Below are positions 6,022 through 6,058 of a DNA stretch of 6,058 nucleotides, piece by piece. Origin of the DNA: Chloroflexota bacterium (GTDB taxonomy: Bacteria; Chloroflexota; Anaerolineae; 4572-78; J111). The position numbers and the translations under genes were made by a program. The notes under the pieces were generated by a model. That model saw only the letters and a list, made by a program, of their open reading frames with translations. It did not search any database and was not told the DNA's origin. Location: positions 1 to 6,058 of the forward strand of contig RFJV01000499.1 of assembly GCA_003694775.1 (NCBI GenBank), read 5' to 3'. Each line of letters starts with the position of its first letter. Within the stretch, counting starts at the first letter, position 1.

Positions 6022-6058
6022 GTAGCCCCGGTATCCGTAGCCCCGGCATCCGTAGCCC
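6022..6058. repeat. 15-bp tandem repeat running off the window edge
   Basis: Two units of GTAGCCCCGGYATCC (6022-6036 with T, 6037-6051 with C at the variable base) and the first seven bases of a third (6052-6058) are visible. The array continues beyond the window, so its full size is unknown. Together with the repeats at 5899-6000 it makes 5812-6058 a gene-free, repeat-rich intergenic region. Confidence 0.85.

Noticed and set aside
5899..6058. Possible CRISPR array
   Set aside because: The repeats are of different kinds, 8-15 bp long, and are either tandem without spacers or only two copies; no cas genes are present.

Overview
The window is bacterial chromosomal DNA with moderately high GC and tightly packed genes. 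It looks like ordinary core genome rather than a mobile or defence island. The combination of a CIRCE-controlled groES-groEL operon, GC-rich codon use, AAAATTC-type heptamer repeats and small interspersed palindromes fits Chloroflexota (an Anaerolineae-like lineage). That placement is an inference from style, not proof.

Left part, plus strand (1-925): the 3' end of a metallo-beta-lactamase-fold hydrolase runs in from outside the window. It is followed by a strong sigma-70-type promoter (TTGACA, 17 bp, TATACT), a cluster of three tRNA genes (Pro-CGG, Pro-GGG, Thr-GGT) and an intrinsic terminator. A short interspersed palindrome and the groEL terminator fill the space up to 1032, where the plus-strand and minus-strand units converge.

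Middle, minus strand (1033-3129): a complete groES-groEL operon. It has a strong Shine-Dalgarno site in front of groES, a plausible promoter, a hairpin in the leader and a perfect CIRCE operator (the HrcA binding site).

Right part, minus strand (3137-5811): four closely spaced genes that read as one operon. In order of transcription they are a site-2-protease-family membrane metalloprotease, an HD-domain phosphohydrolase, a TyrA-fold dehydrogenase-like protein and a small UPF0213-type GIY-YIG protein. Gaps are 17, 22 and 2 nt. An extended -10 promoter precedes the protease gene. The operon runs directly into the groESL control region with no separate terminator, unless the CIRCE hairpin serves as one. 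The far right (5812-6058) is gene-free and carries several short repeats, including a 15-bp tandem repeat cut by the window edge.

Two points deserve attention. The TyrA-like protein lacks the residues that define prephenate dehydrogenase chemistry. The HD gene carries a 7-nt tandem repeat inside its reading frame, just before its last metal-binding motif, so any change in copy number would remove that motif. I found no convincing new defence, mobile or CRISPR-type system.
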